A stretch of DNA of 64,000 bases from Geomesophilobacter sediminis (GCF_016458275.1 NZ_JAEMHM010000010.1:124001-188000); one strand, 5' to 3'; positions 8,363 to 17,380 are shown, numbered from the stretch's first letter. The notes: generated by a model not told the origin, from the sequence alone. Numbers and translations are program-made.

Positions 8363-11300
8363 CTACAGGGTCGAGTGGCAATCCACGCAGGTGAGCTTGG
8401 CGTTCCAGTTCGGGCTCTTGCCGTTGTGGCAGGCGACGTTGGAACAGTTCTTCCCGGTGGCATCGAAGCTCGCCGAGCTGAGCGGCTGCTTGCTGAAGTC
8501 GTAGGAGCCCGCCCCGGCCTTGTAGGTGGTCCGGGTCCAGATCGAGGAGTACTGCCCGAAGCTGAGCGGCCGGACCTGCGCCTTGCTCACCATGTTGATC
8601 CCCTTGAAGGCGACTTCCAGGGTCCCGTTCAGGTGGTGGGTCTTGTCGACGGTCGGGGTTCCTTTGGGTCCGGTCGCGGGGTTGCCGGCTACGTGGCAGG
8701 AACCGCAGGTGGCATTGTTGTCGTTGTTGAAGTTGGTCACCGTGACACTGTGGCAGAGGTCGCAGTTGATCGTGGTCGACTGGGTCTCGTCGCCGTGGCC
8801 CAGGATCAGGTTACCGCTGGCGTCGGTGATCTGGTTGTAGTGGATCCCGACCGCGTGGGCGGCGTGGGCACCGGTTGCCGGGGCGTTGCCGTGGCACATG
8901 GCGCACCTGTCACCGGTGTAGGCGGCGGCGTTGTACCAGTCGGGGGAGGTGGCGTAGGCGAGCGGGCCGCCGACCCGGCCGTTGGAGTGGCAGTAGGCGG
9001 CGGAGCAGGTGACGCTCACCCCGGAGGTCCCGGCGATGCCGGAGCCGCTCTGGCCGACACCGGAGATGATCGCGGTCGGGGAGTTCTTGGCGCGCAACGA
9101 TCCGGCCGCCGGATCGGCTACCAGGGTCACGTCCACTTTCCCGTTTTGGTGGCTGGCCGGATCGGTCGGGTGGCAGTTGGCGCAGCCGAACTGGTAGGCG
9201 GCCGCGGTCGAGTTGTTGGAGGTGTAGCCGTAGAAGCCGACCGAGTCGAGCAGGCTGCCGATGTGGGCCTGGTGCGCCCCGGTGAGGTTCGGGTGGCACG
9301 ACTTGCAGGTGAGCTTGGCGCCCCAGACCACGTCCCCGTAGTGTCCCATCCCGTCCGAGTGGCAGGAAACGTTGGAACAGGTCTTGGTAACCGATGCGTA
9401 GCTTCCGATCGGCTCGTAGGCGAAGACGACATCCTTCACGCCGTTGGCGTGCTTTTGGGTGCCCGGGATCAACGCGGTGTTGCTGGCCGCCGTGGCGCTG
9501 TGGCAGGTCACGCAGCCGATCGACTTGGTGACGATGTGCGTCGTGTGGCTCCCCGAGGTGTTGGCGTGGCAGCTCGTGCAGCTTGCGCCACCCTTGGCGT
9601 AGTCGGTGACGCTGTCGACGGTGGCCTGGTCGATGAGCCCCTGGTTGAAAAGATCGGTGACCGCGTCGTTGATCTGGCCGGTGACCGAACCGTTATGGTA
9701 GACGGCGTCGATGGAATCCACCAAAAGCTTTCTCGCGTAAGCGCCGTTGTGGGCGTAGGCGCCCGGCTCGGCGAGGAGCAGCTTGTAGTTGAAGGCGGCA
9801 CCCATGTTGTTCGCGCCGGCCTGTCCGCTCCCCCAGTTGGTGTTGGCGAAATAGGGGTAGTTATCGGTGTAGGCGTACCCTTTCTGTCCGAGCACGAGCT
9901 TCAGGATGTTGAGGGTGTTGGCGTAGCCGGTCTTGCTCCCGTTCAGGAATCCGGTGGTCAGGGTGGCGCCGTGGCAGTTGCCGCAGACCGCGCTCGTCGG
10001 TACCGAGGTGACGGTTCCGTTGGCATCCTTGGCAACCGCCTGGTAGTAGTGGTTCTTCACGCCGTTTTCAACCGGCATGTGGCAGGCGACGCACTGACCG
10101 TCGTTGCCGGTGTTGTTGAAGTTCGCCATCCCGATGGTCCGGTGGCTGTTGGTCGAGTAGAAGGAGTAGGTCTGGCCGAAGCTGTAACCGGTTTTCCCGT
10201 TGAGGGTCCCCCCGGCGGAAAGATAGTGCGGCGCGAGGTACGCCAGGTTGGTGAAGTCGGCGCTGCCGACCTTCGCCTGGATGCCGTTGCCGGTGTTGCG
10301 CCCGCTGTGGCAGTCAAAGCAGAGGTTCGAGGCACCCGCTTCCCGGTTGGTCCAGGCAAGGTCGCTGTAGGGACTCACCGGCTGCACCACGCGGGCGGTG
10401 CCGTTACTGATGTCGCTGTGGCAGGCGCGGCAAGTGATGACTTCCTTGGTCTTGTCGGAAGCGTCGCCCCATGCGGCAGTCACCTTACCGGTGGAGTAGG
10501 CAACGAAACCGGTAGTCGTGTGGCATTGGACGCAGCCGCTTCTGGTCTTGAAGTCGTACTCGGTGAAGGGAGCGTCGGTGACCGCGGCATGTGCCGAGGA
10601 ATACCACTGGTGGCGGACCGTCTGGTTGGTGGTTCCGGAACGGTGGCAGTCGGCGCAGCTGGCACGCGAAGTGACGTACGAAGCCGGGTACTTGGCGCCG
10701 GTCATGTTGTTGTAGTGCACCGACGGCATCGCGGTCCCCGCGGCCGAGAGGTTGTGCGGATTGTGGCAGGTGGTGCAGGCGGTGGTGCCGATGTCCAGGA
10801 GGTGGTTGGGAACGGAGCCGCCGTTGTCGTAGTGGCAGCCTCCGCAGACCGAGGCAGCGACGGCCGGGTTATGCGGACCGCTCACGTGGCACGAGGCGCA
10901 GGCCACACCGTTTGCCTTGTGGGCCGAGGTGGCGTAGCCGGCCGGAATCGTGGCGCTGTGGCAGTTCACGCAGAAGTTGGCTCCGCTGGCGTTATAGGTG
11001 AAGGTGGTAGCACTGACGCTTGCCGGAGTAACCGATCCGGGGTGTCCCCCGGTGCCGGCCCCGGCATGGCATCCGGCGCAGGTGACGCTGGAAGCCTTGT
11101 GGGCGGAGGCGGACCAGTTGCTGAAGAGCTGGGTCCCGCCGATCCCGTTGGCGGTATGGCAGAACTGGCACTGGTTCTTCGCCGCACTGATCCCGGAAGC
11201 GACGACGTTCACCGTCGCCAGGCTCACCATGGCGGGGTTGTTGTCCGATTTGACCTGCACGGTGAACTTGTACTGTCCCGGAACCGACGGCGCGACGAAG

Positions 11301-12166
11301 GAGGGGGCGGCGCTGGTAGCGCCGCTCAGGGTGAGCGCGGGTCCCGGAGTGACGACGGTCTGGATCTTCCCGTTCACCGTCTGGTACGAGACCGTGTTGG
11401 CCGGGCCGGAAACGTAGGTCCAGCTGTAGCTCACCCCGGTCATGTTGGTCGTGGAGACATTGAGGCTGACCGGTGCGCCGACGATCGCGTTCTGGGGCAT
11501 TACCTGGTTGATGAAAGGAGTATTGTTTACCGCCGTCGCCTGCAGGTCGATGTCCTGCGAGAAGACATAGCCGGCCGGAAAGGTTACCTTGACCGCCTTT
11601 CCCGCCCCGGGGGCGAGGTTGGTGTGGGTGATCGTCGGGTCGTTGGGAAGCCCGGGAATCCCGGTGATCTGGTACCCGCTGGTCGGCGTGTAGGTGAAAG
11701 TGATCGGGGAGGAGAGTTTGTACCCTACCGTGACCCCGCCCACCGAAGAAGGAGTAACGTGGTAGCCGACCACGCTGGAAGCGCAATTCCCGCTTTGGTC
11801 AATGGGGCAGATTTTGAGGGCGGACGCGATGAAGGATGCGGTTACCGTCTGGTCGGTGCCTCCGGTGAGGTAAATGGTCGGCCAGGATGAAACGGTGCCT
11901 TCCTCGGCCGGGCTCAGCAGCGGAGTGGAGTTCACCACGATGTTGCGGATCTTGTAGCCGCCATCCGGCACGACCGAGACCGCGAACTGGCCCGAAGAGG
12001 TGTACGAGCGGTAGATGGCGCCATCTCCGACCCGCTGACCGGACTTGTTGGCCGAGGTCATGGAGCCCCCGCCACTGCGGACCTGGGTCTGGAAAAACCA
12101 GGAATCGGCATTGGCCTGGACCGGCAACAGGCAGCCCAGCATGATGACAAGAATCTTCCTCAACAT
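8363..12166 (-). CDS. Secreted 23-heme cytochrome with CX4CH motifs
   Basis: A 1267-residue protein with a clear signal peptide (MLRKILVIMLGCLLPVQANA). I chose ATG 12166 because GGGGG lies just upstream. Residues about 25-330 are Ig/beta-rich without hemes ('TPTSGYQITGIPG' type segments and a PKD/cadherin-like stretch); residues 332-1265 carry the hemes. I count 20 CXXCH motifs plus three CX4CH motifs (CSNVSCH, CSAAYCH, CSNVACH), the pattern of the Geobacter 'CxxxxCH/CxxCH' domain family. The last CXXCH lies four residues from the C-terminus. It is probably periplasmic or extracellular and part of an electron conduit. It heads the minus-strand run cytochrome, cytochrome, resB, ccsB. Confidence 0.9.
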   Translation of the reverse strand: MLRKILVIMLGCLLPVQANADSWFFQTQVRSGGGSMTSANKSGQRVGDGAIYRSYTSSGQFAVSVVPDGGYKIRNIVVNSTPLLSPAEEGTVSSWPTIYLTGGTDQTVTASFIASALKICPIDQSGNCASSVVGYHVTPSSVGGVTVGYKLSSPITFTYTPTSGYQITGIPGLPNDPTITHTNLAPGAGKAVKVTFPAGYVFSQDIDLQATAVNNTPFINQVMPQNAIVGAPVSLNVSTTNMTGVSYSWTYVSGPANTVSYQTVNGKIQTVVTPGPALTLSGATSAAPSFVAPSVPGQYKFTVQVKSDNNPAMVSLATVNVVASGISAAKNQCQFCHTANGIGGTQLFSNWSASAHKASSVTCAGCHAGAGTGGHPGSVTPASVSATTFTYNASGANFCVNCHSATIPAGYATSAHKANGVACASCHVSGPHNPAVAASVCGGCHYDNGGSVPNHLLDIGTTACTTCHNPHNLSAAGTAMPSVHYNNMTGAKYPASYVTSRASCADCHRSGTTNQTVRHQWYSSAHAAVTDAPFTEYDFKTRSGCVQCHTTTGFVAYSTGKVTAAWGDASDKTKEVITCRACHSDISNGTARVVQPVSPYSDLAWTNREAGASNLCFDCHSGRNTGNGIQAKVGSADFTNLAYLAPHYLSAGGTLNGKTGYSFGQTYSFYSTNSHRTIGMANFNNTGNDGQCVACHMPVENGVKNHYYQAVAKDANGTVTSVPTSAVCGNCHGATLTTGFLNGSKTGYANTLNILKLVLGQKGYAYTDNYPYFANTNWGSGQAGANNMGAAFNYKLLLAEPGAYAHNGAYARKLLVDSIDAVYHNGSVTGQINDAVTDLFNQGLIDQATVDSVTDYAKGGASCTSCHANTSGSHTTHIVTKSIGCVTCHSATAASNTALIPGTQKHANGVKDVVFAYEPIGSYASVTKTCSNVSCHSDGMGHYGDVVWGAKLTCKSCHPNLTGAHQAHIGSLLDSVGFYGYTSNNSTAAAYQFGCANCHPTDPASHQNGKVDVTLVADPAAGSLRAKNSPTAIISGVGQSGSGIAGTSGVSVTCSAAYCHSNGRVGGPLAYATSPDWYNAAAYTGDRCAMCHGNAPATGAHAAHAVGIHYNQITDASGNLILGHGDETQSTTINCDLCHSVTVTNFNNDNNATCGSCHVAGNPATGPKGTPTVDKTHHLNGTLEVAFKGINMVSKAQVRPLSFGQYSSIWTRTTYKAGAGSYDFSKQPLSSASFDATGKNCSNVACHNGKSPNWNAKLTCVDCHSTL

Positions 12167-12801
12167 AATTCCCCCTAAAAAATTTCCTTTGAATCGGACC
12201 GAAAAATCGCTCAATGCATCGATATCGTGTTGCCGGCTCAGCGGCAGCTGTTTCGTCGTATCACCGGATGGCGCCGCCGGTTTCCCGGTGGTGGCCTCCG
12301 TGGCGGAGGCAGGTGGTCGCCCAGGTAAGGCAAAATTTGTGCCGCCTGCACGACGTGCGCAGGGGGGATCTTCGCCGCGAAATGGCCCGGAAACGCCCCG
12401 GGCGGTCGGAAAAGCGCCCCCCCTACCGGTGGGGTCGGCACCGGCAGCCGAACGTTTCGTCAGGCCCCTCCCTACAAAAACTTCCTGTCATGTCGAATTG
12501 TTAACCGAGTTAACGATGGGCGGGACCTATGGGATGTATCGGTCCTAAAGATGGAGTGAGGAAAGCGCGGCCACCGCTGCTGAGCAGCGAAAAAAAGATG
12601 GCGGTGGTGAAAGAACCGACCGCCGCGAAACCTGCGCGGTCGTATCGGTAACCGTCCGGTAAAACCGATCTAAGTCATTTCCAACGCAAATATTACCGAA
12701 AAGGTGAGGTGGGCCGGGAGCCGGAAAAGGAGGAGACGCGATTTGCCGTAACGCTGGCAACGGAAAGGCACGGCAAAGGTAACGAATTGGCAAGCGAGGG
12801 A
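12167..12801 (-). other. 635-bp leader/promoter region of the cytochrome operon
   Basis: No convincing gene on either strand. On the minus strand it should hold the promoter and leader of the cytochrome operon. Visible elements are two GTTAAC palindromes three bases apart (12500-12505 and 12509-12514), a possible operator, and several GC-rich hairpins between 12240 and 12440. The part from 12545 to 12801 is the 3' flank of the histidine kinase gene, with no clear U-tract terminator. Confidence 0.4.
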
Positions 12802-14229
12802 TTATAGCCTGGGGTTTACCTGCTGGGGGAAAGAGAGGGTGACGGTGGTACCGCGCCCGTAGATGCTTTCGATGGCGATGTCGCCGCCGTGGAGGTTCAT
12901 GATCGCCTTTACGATGGCCAGGCCGAGCCCGGAGCCGTGCGGCTTGTTGACCTCGTCGGGACGGTAGAAACGGTCGAAGATCCGCGGGAGGTGCTGAGGA
13001 GGGATGCCGGTGCCGGTGTCCTTGACGGCGATGTTCACCGTCCCGTTGGGCAAAACCCAGGTTCCGACCGTGATGCTCCCGCCGGAACCGGTATACGCGA
13101 GGGCGTTGCGTAAAAGGTTGCTGAGTGCGCTGCGGAAAAGATCGGGATCGGCGTGTACCGTCGCCATGCCCCGGACCGCCAGGTCGACCCCCGCCTCCCC
13201 CGCCTCCTCGGCATAGTAGTCGAAGAGGTTTTCCAGCTCCTCGGTTACGTCCAAAGGCTGCAGGATCAGGTCGTACTGCTGGATGTCGGCCCGCGCCAGA
13301 AACAGCATCCGGTCGATGAGCCGGGACAGCCGGCCGCACTCCTCCAGGCTCGAGGCGATCACCGCCCGGTAATCGTCGGCCTGGCGCTCCTTGGAAAGGG
13401 CGATCTCGGCAGTGATCATCAGCGTGTTGATCGGGGTGCGCAGCTCGTGGGCCAAATTGGACGAGTAGTGGGAGAGCTTGTCGAAGGACTCTTCCAGCCG
13501 CGCCATCATCGAATTGAAGGAGTGGGCGAGGGAGACCAGCTCGGTGGGGAGGGGCGCATCGTCGATGCGGGTGTCCAACTGGCGCTTGGTGATGCTGCGC
13601 GCGGTGCGGGAGATGTCCTCGAGCGGCTGCAGTCCCAGGCGGACCACGAAATAGGCGCAGGCGAAGGCGAAGATGGTCCCGGAACCGACGAAGAAGAAGA
13701 GCGCGTAGCGGAGCTGGGTCCCGAACATCTGCTCTTCGCGGGCGCTCAGCGCGACCTGGAGGGTGCCTCCCCGGCCGGAAAGCGGGTTTTCCGGCGCCGG
13801 CACGCTGGCTAAAAGGTAGTAATCCCCCGCCTCGTTGCGCCAAGGCATCCCCTTGACCAGCGAGGCCTTGGTTGTGAAGACCCCGACGGGAAGCACCCGG
13901 CTCATCCCCGGGCTTTCCCGCACCACGGTCCCCTGGGCGTCGATGATGCGCAAAAACGGCCGCATCGTGTCGGGCTCGAAGATCTGGGTGTTGAGCTCCT
14001 GGTCGATCAGCTCCCGGCCGTCCGGCTGGCGCAGCATCGCCTGAACCCCGGCCACCTCGTCCATCAGTTCGGCGACGTCGTGCTTGCGCTGCTGGCTCAC
14101 CCGGCGCAGGTAGAAAAGCGACCCGAAGAGCGCGTAGCTTATGAAGACGGCGGCAATGTGCAGAAGGGCCAGACGCCTGGCGATCGACCAGCGTCTACTC
14201 CCCCGCCAGCTCCCGGTCTTCCAGAACAT
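12802..14229 (-). CDS. CusS-like sensor histidine kinase
   Basis: A 475-residue transmembrane kinase: first helix at about residues 20-40, a periplasmic sensor of about 125 residues, second helix at about 175-196, a HAMP linker, a HisKA domain with the phospho-acceptor His261 in 'NLAHELRTPINTL', and a HATPase_c domain with G-boxes ('DTGTGIP', 'GSGLGLAIVKAI'). The overall pattern fits the heavy-metal (CusS/CzcS/CopS) kinase family. The gene overlaps the end of the response-regulator gene by 35 bp, so the two form one pair. The ligand could be a metal, but there is no metal-efflux gene in the window to confirm that. Confidence 0.9.
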   Translation of the reverse strand: MFWKTGSWRGSRRWSIARRLALLHIAAVFISYALFGSLFYLRRVSQQRKHDVAELMDEVAGVQAMLRQPDGRELIDQELNTQIFEPDTMRPFLRIIDAQGTVVRESPGMSRVLPVGVFTTKASLVKGMPWRNEAGDYYLLASVPAPENPLSGRGGTLQVALSAREEQMFGTQLRYALFFFVGSGTIFAFACAYFVVRLGLQPLEDISRTARSITKRQLDTRIDDAPLPTELVSLAHSFNSMMARLEESFDKLSHYSSNLAHELRTPINTLMITAEIALSKERQADDYRAVIASSLEECGRLSRLIDRMLFLARADIQQYDLILQPLDVTEELENLFDYYAEEAGEAGVDLAVRGMATVHADPDLFRSALSNLLRNALAYTGSGGSITVGTWVLPNGTVNIAVKDTGTGIPPQHLPRIFDRFYRPDEVNKPHGSGLGLAIVKAIMNLHGGDIAIESIYGRGTTVTLSFPQQVNPRL

Positions 14230-14881
14230 AGCCTACTCCCCGAACCGTGTGGATCAGCTTCTTTTCGTGGGGGCCGTCCACCTTGGCCCGCAGGTTCCCG
14301 ATCTTCACGTCCACGATCTTCATGTTGCTGTCGAAGCCCAGGTTCCAGATCCGCTCCGCGATGCGGGCCCGGGAGAGGACCTCCCCCTGGCGCCGGATCA
14401 TGAGGGACAAAAGCGAGAACTCCTTGGGGGTCAGATCGAGGTGCTTGCCGGCGCGGGTGGCGCGGTGGGCGAAGAAGTTGACCACGAGGTCGGCGACCCT
14501 GAGCTCGTCGTGCTGCAACGCCTGACCGCGGCGCAAGAGCGCCTGGATCCTCGCGATCAGCTCGGCGAAGGAGAACGGCTTCACCAGGTAATCGTCGGCG
14601 CCGCTGCGCAGCCCGGTCACCCGGTCGGTCACCGAATCGCGGGCGGTAAGGACGATGACCGGGGTGGCCACCCCCGCGGCGCGGATCCTTTTCAGCACCT
14701 CGAACCCGTCGATGCCGGGCAGCATGAGGTCGAGAATGATGAGGTCGTACTCCTTTTTGAGCGCAAGGGCAACGGCGTCCAGGCCGTTGCTGCAGACATC
14801 GGAAACGACGCTCACCTCGGAGAGCCCTTTTTGGAGCTGGGCCGCGGCCCGCTCTTCGTCCTCAACCACCAGAAAATACAT
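14195..14881 (-). CDS. OmpR/CusR-family response regulator
   Basis: A 228-residue two-domain regulator. The receiver holds acidic residues near the start ('VVEDEE'), the phospho-acceptor Asp51 ('IILDLMLPG') and the conserved Lys in 'YLVKPFSF'. The C-terminal winged helix ('LTPKEFSLLSLMIRRQGEVLSR', 'HTVRGVGYVLED') is the OmpR/PhoB type and matches the CusR/SilR subgroup. I start at ATG 14881, preceded by GGAGG at normal spacing, which removes 12 residues of untidy N-terminal extension. It should bind DNA when phosphorylated by the overlapping kinase; targets are not visible in the sequence. Confidence 0.92.
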   Translation of the reverse strand: MYFLVVEDEERAAAQLQKGLSEVSVVSDVCSNGLDAVALALKKEYDLIILDLMLPGIDGFEVLKRIRAAGVATPVIVLTARDSVTDRVTGLRSGADDYLVKPFSFAELIARIQALLRRGQALQHDELRVADLVVNFFAHRATRAGKHLDLTPKEFSLLSLMIRRQGEVLSRARIAERIWNLGFDSNMKIVDVKIGNLRAKVDGPHEKKLIHTVRGVGYVLEDRELAGE

Positions 14882-15098
14882 CCAAACCTCCTGACCTTGG
14901 CACCACCGCCCCGCCAAACCCTGTCGCGATAGTAGCAGCAGAGCAACGAATTGTGCAACTTACTTAGCCGTAAGTTGGCGCTTACGCGGCATCCGCCAGA
15001 GCAAACCGGCGTTTTGACTGGTTCTGGCCAACCCACGTGGCAGAGCGGACGGCACTTTAATGAGAATGATGAGCTTCCCAGCAAAAAGCGGGCCATTG

Positions 15099-15458
15099 TC
15101 ATCGGGTATTCCCCACAGGCATGGTCCTCCCGGAAGCCCGAGCCGCCCTAAGTTCTTCTCCGGCTCTGGCCCGTCGGCGGAGGCCGGAAGTTTGCCCCTG
15201 CATGCCGCAGTGAGGCCGACCCGGATTCTCCTTAAGAGGAGCGCCTCGGCTGATATTGGCGTCCTCACCAAAGGCGACACTCACTTTAGCGGCCCGGCAA
15301 CCATCTAGTTTATGCTTACTCCTCTGCTCGAAAAGGCCCGACACTCTGCGGAGGAAATGCGTAACAAGAAGAAGGTAATCCTCCTGAACGGTTCTCGGCA
15401 ATTCCTGAACCAGTGATACTACTTTTCTCGATTTGACAATTTTAACGAAAACCGTCAT
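15099..15458 (-). CDS. Possible hypothetical protein, 119 aa
   Basis: The only plausible gene in the 14882-15499 gap. ATG 15458 has an AGGAGA ribosome-binding site on the minus strand, and the first 55 residues look protein-like ('VVSLVQELPRTVQEDYLLLVTHFLRR'). The C-terminal half is arginine/glycine-rich and low in structure, so the true gene could be degraded or the frame spurious. Its start codon lies inside the -10 region of the divergent receiver-gene promoter, so the two genes would share a very tight control region. No family recognised. Confidence 0.4.
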   Translation of the reverse strand: MTVFVKIVKSRKVVSLVQELPRTVQEDYLLLVTHFLRRVSGLFEQRSKHKLDGCRAAKVSVAFGEDANISRGAPLKENPGRPHCGMQGQTSGLRRRARAGEELRAARASGRTMPVGNTR

Positions 15459-15461
15459 AAC
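15433..15461 (+). promoter_or_regulatory. Sigma70-like promoter for the receiver gene
   Basis: TTGACA (15433-15438), a 17-bp spacer and CATAAC (15456-15461). Transcription would start near 15468, about 30 nt before the receiver gene ATG at 15500. Confidence 0.6.
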
Positions 15462-15499
15462 ATCTCCTGACAGAATCCACTCAGAAACGAGGCAATAAC

Positions 15500-15955
15500 A
15501 TGCGAAACGATGTCCTCGTAGTTGTCGCAAACGATGCCGATGATGAGGCTCTTTTTCTCAAGACAGTGAAGAGCATCGTTCCTTTTCCGGTAGTATTCGC
15601 CCATGACGGGGCCGAAGCACTCGACCTGCTGCTCGGAACCGGCGCATACGCGGGAAGGGAGTTCGTCTCCCCACTGATGGTGTTGCTGGACCTGAACGTC
15701 CCGAGAGTCTGCGGACTCGATGTGCTTCGCCGGTTGAAAAGTGATCGCCGCACCAAGGAAATACCGGTCGTCGTTTGGACCGCTCTGAACAATGAGAGCG
15801 TCATCGACGAGAGCTACCACCTCGGTGCCAACAGCTTCGTAACCAAAGACATCAACCGGGAAACGAATCTGGACAAGCTGAAAATGACCCTGGAATACTG
15901 GATGAAGATCAACCTCCTCCCCCCGGCGGGCCTGCGTCGCGCCGCTTTCAGCTGA
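15500..15955 (+). CDS. Single-domain response regulator (Rcp1-like)
   Basis: A 151-residue stand-alone receiver. It resembles the Rcp1/CheY-like group in which the domain is unusually long ('LLGTGAYAGREFVSPLMVLLDLNVPRVCGLDVLRRLKSD'); the phospho-acceptor Asp lies in 'LLDLNVP', the switch Thr in 'VVWTALN' and the Lys in 'FVTKDIN'. The N-terminal acidic pair is less regular (NDADDE). There is no output domain, so it should act by protein contact or as a phosphate relay. The nearest kinase gene is the CusS-like one on the opposite strand, with no evidence that they pair. Confidence 0.85.
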   Translation: MRNDVLVVVANDADDEALFLKTVKSIVPFPVVFAHDGAEALDLLLGTGAYAGREFVSPLMVLLDLNVPRVCGLDVLRRLKSDRRTKEIPVVVWTALNNESVIDESYHLGANSFVTKDINRETNLDKLKMTLEYWMKINLLPPAGLRRAAFS

Positions 15956-16213
15956 ACCAGCCGGCCATCCGGAGAAAGCCGACGGCGTTTCCCCGGTCCC
16001 TCCCCCCATCGGCACGCGTTCCGTTGACTCCCCTGGCGTAACCTCCGAGCCCGAGCCCAAAGCGGCACCCGGTAAAGGAGCTGCCCCCCTCAGCCAAACG
16101 GGCGGGGGCAGGTATCCCTCCTGCACCATGCTTTTCTTGCCTGGATTCATCCCCTCCCCGAAAGTCAACCGAGGTTTTGGATGAGTCGCGCGCCTGCCGC
16201 GCCGTGGTCTGCT

Positions 16214-16882
16214 TCAGGAATGGGAGAAAAGGTGCCGGGAAGCCCAAAGCGATGCTTCCAGCCGCGTCGACAGGTGCAGCTTCTTGAAGATCCGATGCAG
16301 GTGCGTGCGCACCGTCTCGGGGCTGATGAACAAGTGCTTGGCAATTCCTTTGTTGGAGCACCCCTCCGAGAGCAGATACAGGATCTCGGCTTCGCGCTTG
16401 GTCAGCCCGTTGGGAAACTGGGGAAGGGTCCGGTGTGGCATCAGGCCTCGGCTGCAATCGATGAGGCTTTCCGCCAGCGTCTTGCGCGATGCCCAAAGCT
16501 CCCCGTGGAAAATCGCCGAGATCCCCTTGATCAGCACCTCCGGGGTGTCGTCCTCGTAAAAAATCCCCTTGATCCCGTACCTGATGGCGCTGCGCTCCAC
16601 GTCGCTGCTCCGTTCCAGGTTGAACAGGGCGACCGCCCAGTCGACCGGCATCCGCTCCAGTTCCGCGGCAAGCGCGGCCTCGAAGACCTTTCCCTGCAAG
16701 GAAACGGCATCGTGGAGCACGAAGATCCCGTTCGGCTCCTCCTTCTCGACCTGCTCGGCCAATTCCACTTTTTCAATCGGAATGCAGTGCCAATCGGTGT
16801 GGTCTTCGATGTAGGAAGCCAGCACCGCGTTCTGGAGCATTTTCGGGCCGATGATCAGGATATGGTGGTGAAAATCTCTCAT
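16214..16882 (-). CDS. LuxR/CsgD-type transcriptional regulator
   Basis: A 222-residue regulator with a degenerate receiver-like N-terminal domain ('HHHILIIGPKMLQNAVLASYIED') lacking the usual acidic cluster and Asp, and a C-terminal LuxR/GerE helix-turn-helix ('LTKREAEILYLLSEGCSNKGIA', 'ISPETVRTHLHRIFKKL'). This layout matches CsgD-like proteins that control surface structures without classical phosphorylation. I start at ATG 16882, with GAGGTGG upstream, instead of the start 36 bp further up. It is divergent from the Flp pilin gene with a 135-bp shared control region holding an inverted repeat, so regulation of the pilus is the natural hypothesis. Confidence 0.85.
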   Translation of the reverse strand: MRDFHHHILIIGPKMLQNAVLASYIEDHTDWHCIPIEKVELAEQVEKEEPNGIFVLHDAVSLQGKVFEAALAAELERMPVDWAVALFNLERSSDVERSAIRYGIKGIFYEDDTPEVLIKGISAIFHGELWASRKTLAESLIDCSRGLMPHRTLPQFPNGLTKREAEILYLLSEGCSNKGIAKHLFISPETVRTHLHRIFKKLHLSTRLEASLWASRHLFSHS

Positions 16883-16941
16883 AGCTTCCACCTCGAAAGG
16901 AGCACACCATTCTCGCACTCATTTTAAACTGAGAATACAAC

Positions 16942-16966
16942 AACTGTCGTATATGCAATAACAGTT
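16942..16966. promoter_or_regulatory. Inverted-repeat operator between luxR-type gene and flp
   Basis: AACTGT (16942-16947) and its exact complement ACAGTT (16961-16966), separated by 13 bp, in an AT-rich divergent intergenic region. It has the spacing of a dimer-binding site and would suit the adjacent LuxR-type regulator. A TATTCT (16974-16979) downstream could be the pilin -10 element, but no good -35 is present, which fits an activated promoter. Confidence 0.4.
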
Positions 16967-17017
16967 CGGGTGCTATTCTATTGCAGGCTTAACTATAAAT
17001 CATTCAGGAGGTTACCC

Positions 17018-17227
17018 ATGAAACTCGTAATCGGTACGTATCTCAGGATGCAGGAAGCCAGGGAAAAGATGAAGTCCATGCTGAAAGAAGAGAAAGGGGC
17101 GACGATGGTTGAGTATGCTCTGATGGTTGCACTGATCGCGGTAATCGCGATGGCCGGAGCCAAGCTTCTGGGCCAGGACATAAACTCTCAATTCAACACG
17201 GTCGCCGGCAAGGTCGCATCTCCCTAG
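17018..17227 (+). CDS. flp: Flp/Fap-type IVb pilin precursor
   Basis: A 69-residue pilin. ATG 17018 has a strong AGGAGG site. The leader is 27 residues and ends in Gly27, giving the prepilin motif KG/ATMVEYALM: Glu at +5 and Tyr at +6 after cleavage are the Flp signature. A hydrophobic helix follows ('ALIAVIAMAGAKLL') and then a short tail. It would be processed by a TadV-type prepilin peptidase, which is not in this window, and polymerised by the Tad machinery encoded on the opposite strand downstream. A strong terminator follows, so the pilin is expressed as a single-gene unit. Confidence 0.93.
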   Translation: MKLVIGTYLRMQEAREKMKSMLKEEKGATMVEYALMVALIAVIAMAGAKLLGQDINSQFNTVAGKVASP

Positions 17228-17270
17228 AAAGACTCAAACCATCAGGTGCACGCAGCCCAAGGGGCGCAAC

Positions 17271-17309
17271 AACAAGAGGAAAGGATCACCTTTCCTCTTG
17301 TTCGTTTTT
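17271..17309 (+). terminator. Rho-independent terminator of flp
   Basis: A 14-bp perfect stem (AACAAGAGGAAAGG at 17271-17284 and its complement at 17289-17302), a 4-nt loop and a T-rich run after it, 44 bp past the pilin stop. Confidence 0.9.
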
Positions 17310-17380
17310 CGGCTCTTTGGTGCCGGTGCAGATGGCCTGTTTGCCTAAGCAACTGCCGCGACAAGATGCGGAAGAAACCG

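Noticed and set aside
3189-8504. 1771-aa plus-strand open frame opposite the IPT cytochrome
   Set aside because: Glycine/valine/arginine-rich shadow of a high-GC gene; the minus strand has the heme motifs, signal sequence and Ig repeats.
8330-11890. 1186-aa plus-strand open frame opposite the 23-heme cytochrome
   Set aside because: Same shadow effect; no start site or domain pattern.
12545-13843. 432-aa minus-strand frame overlapping the sensor kinase
   Set aside because: Arg/Pro-rich shadow in another frame of the kinase gene.
16967-16990. Sigma54 promoter before flp
   Set aside because: GG and GC elements are present but 12 bp apart instead of 10, so the spacing does not fit.
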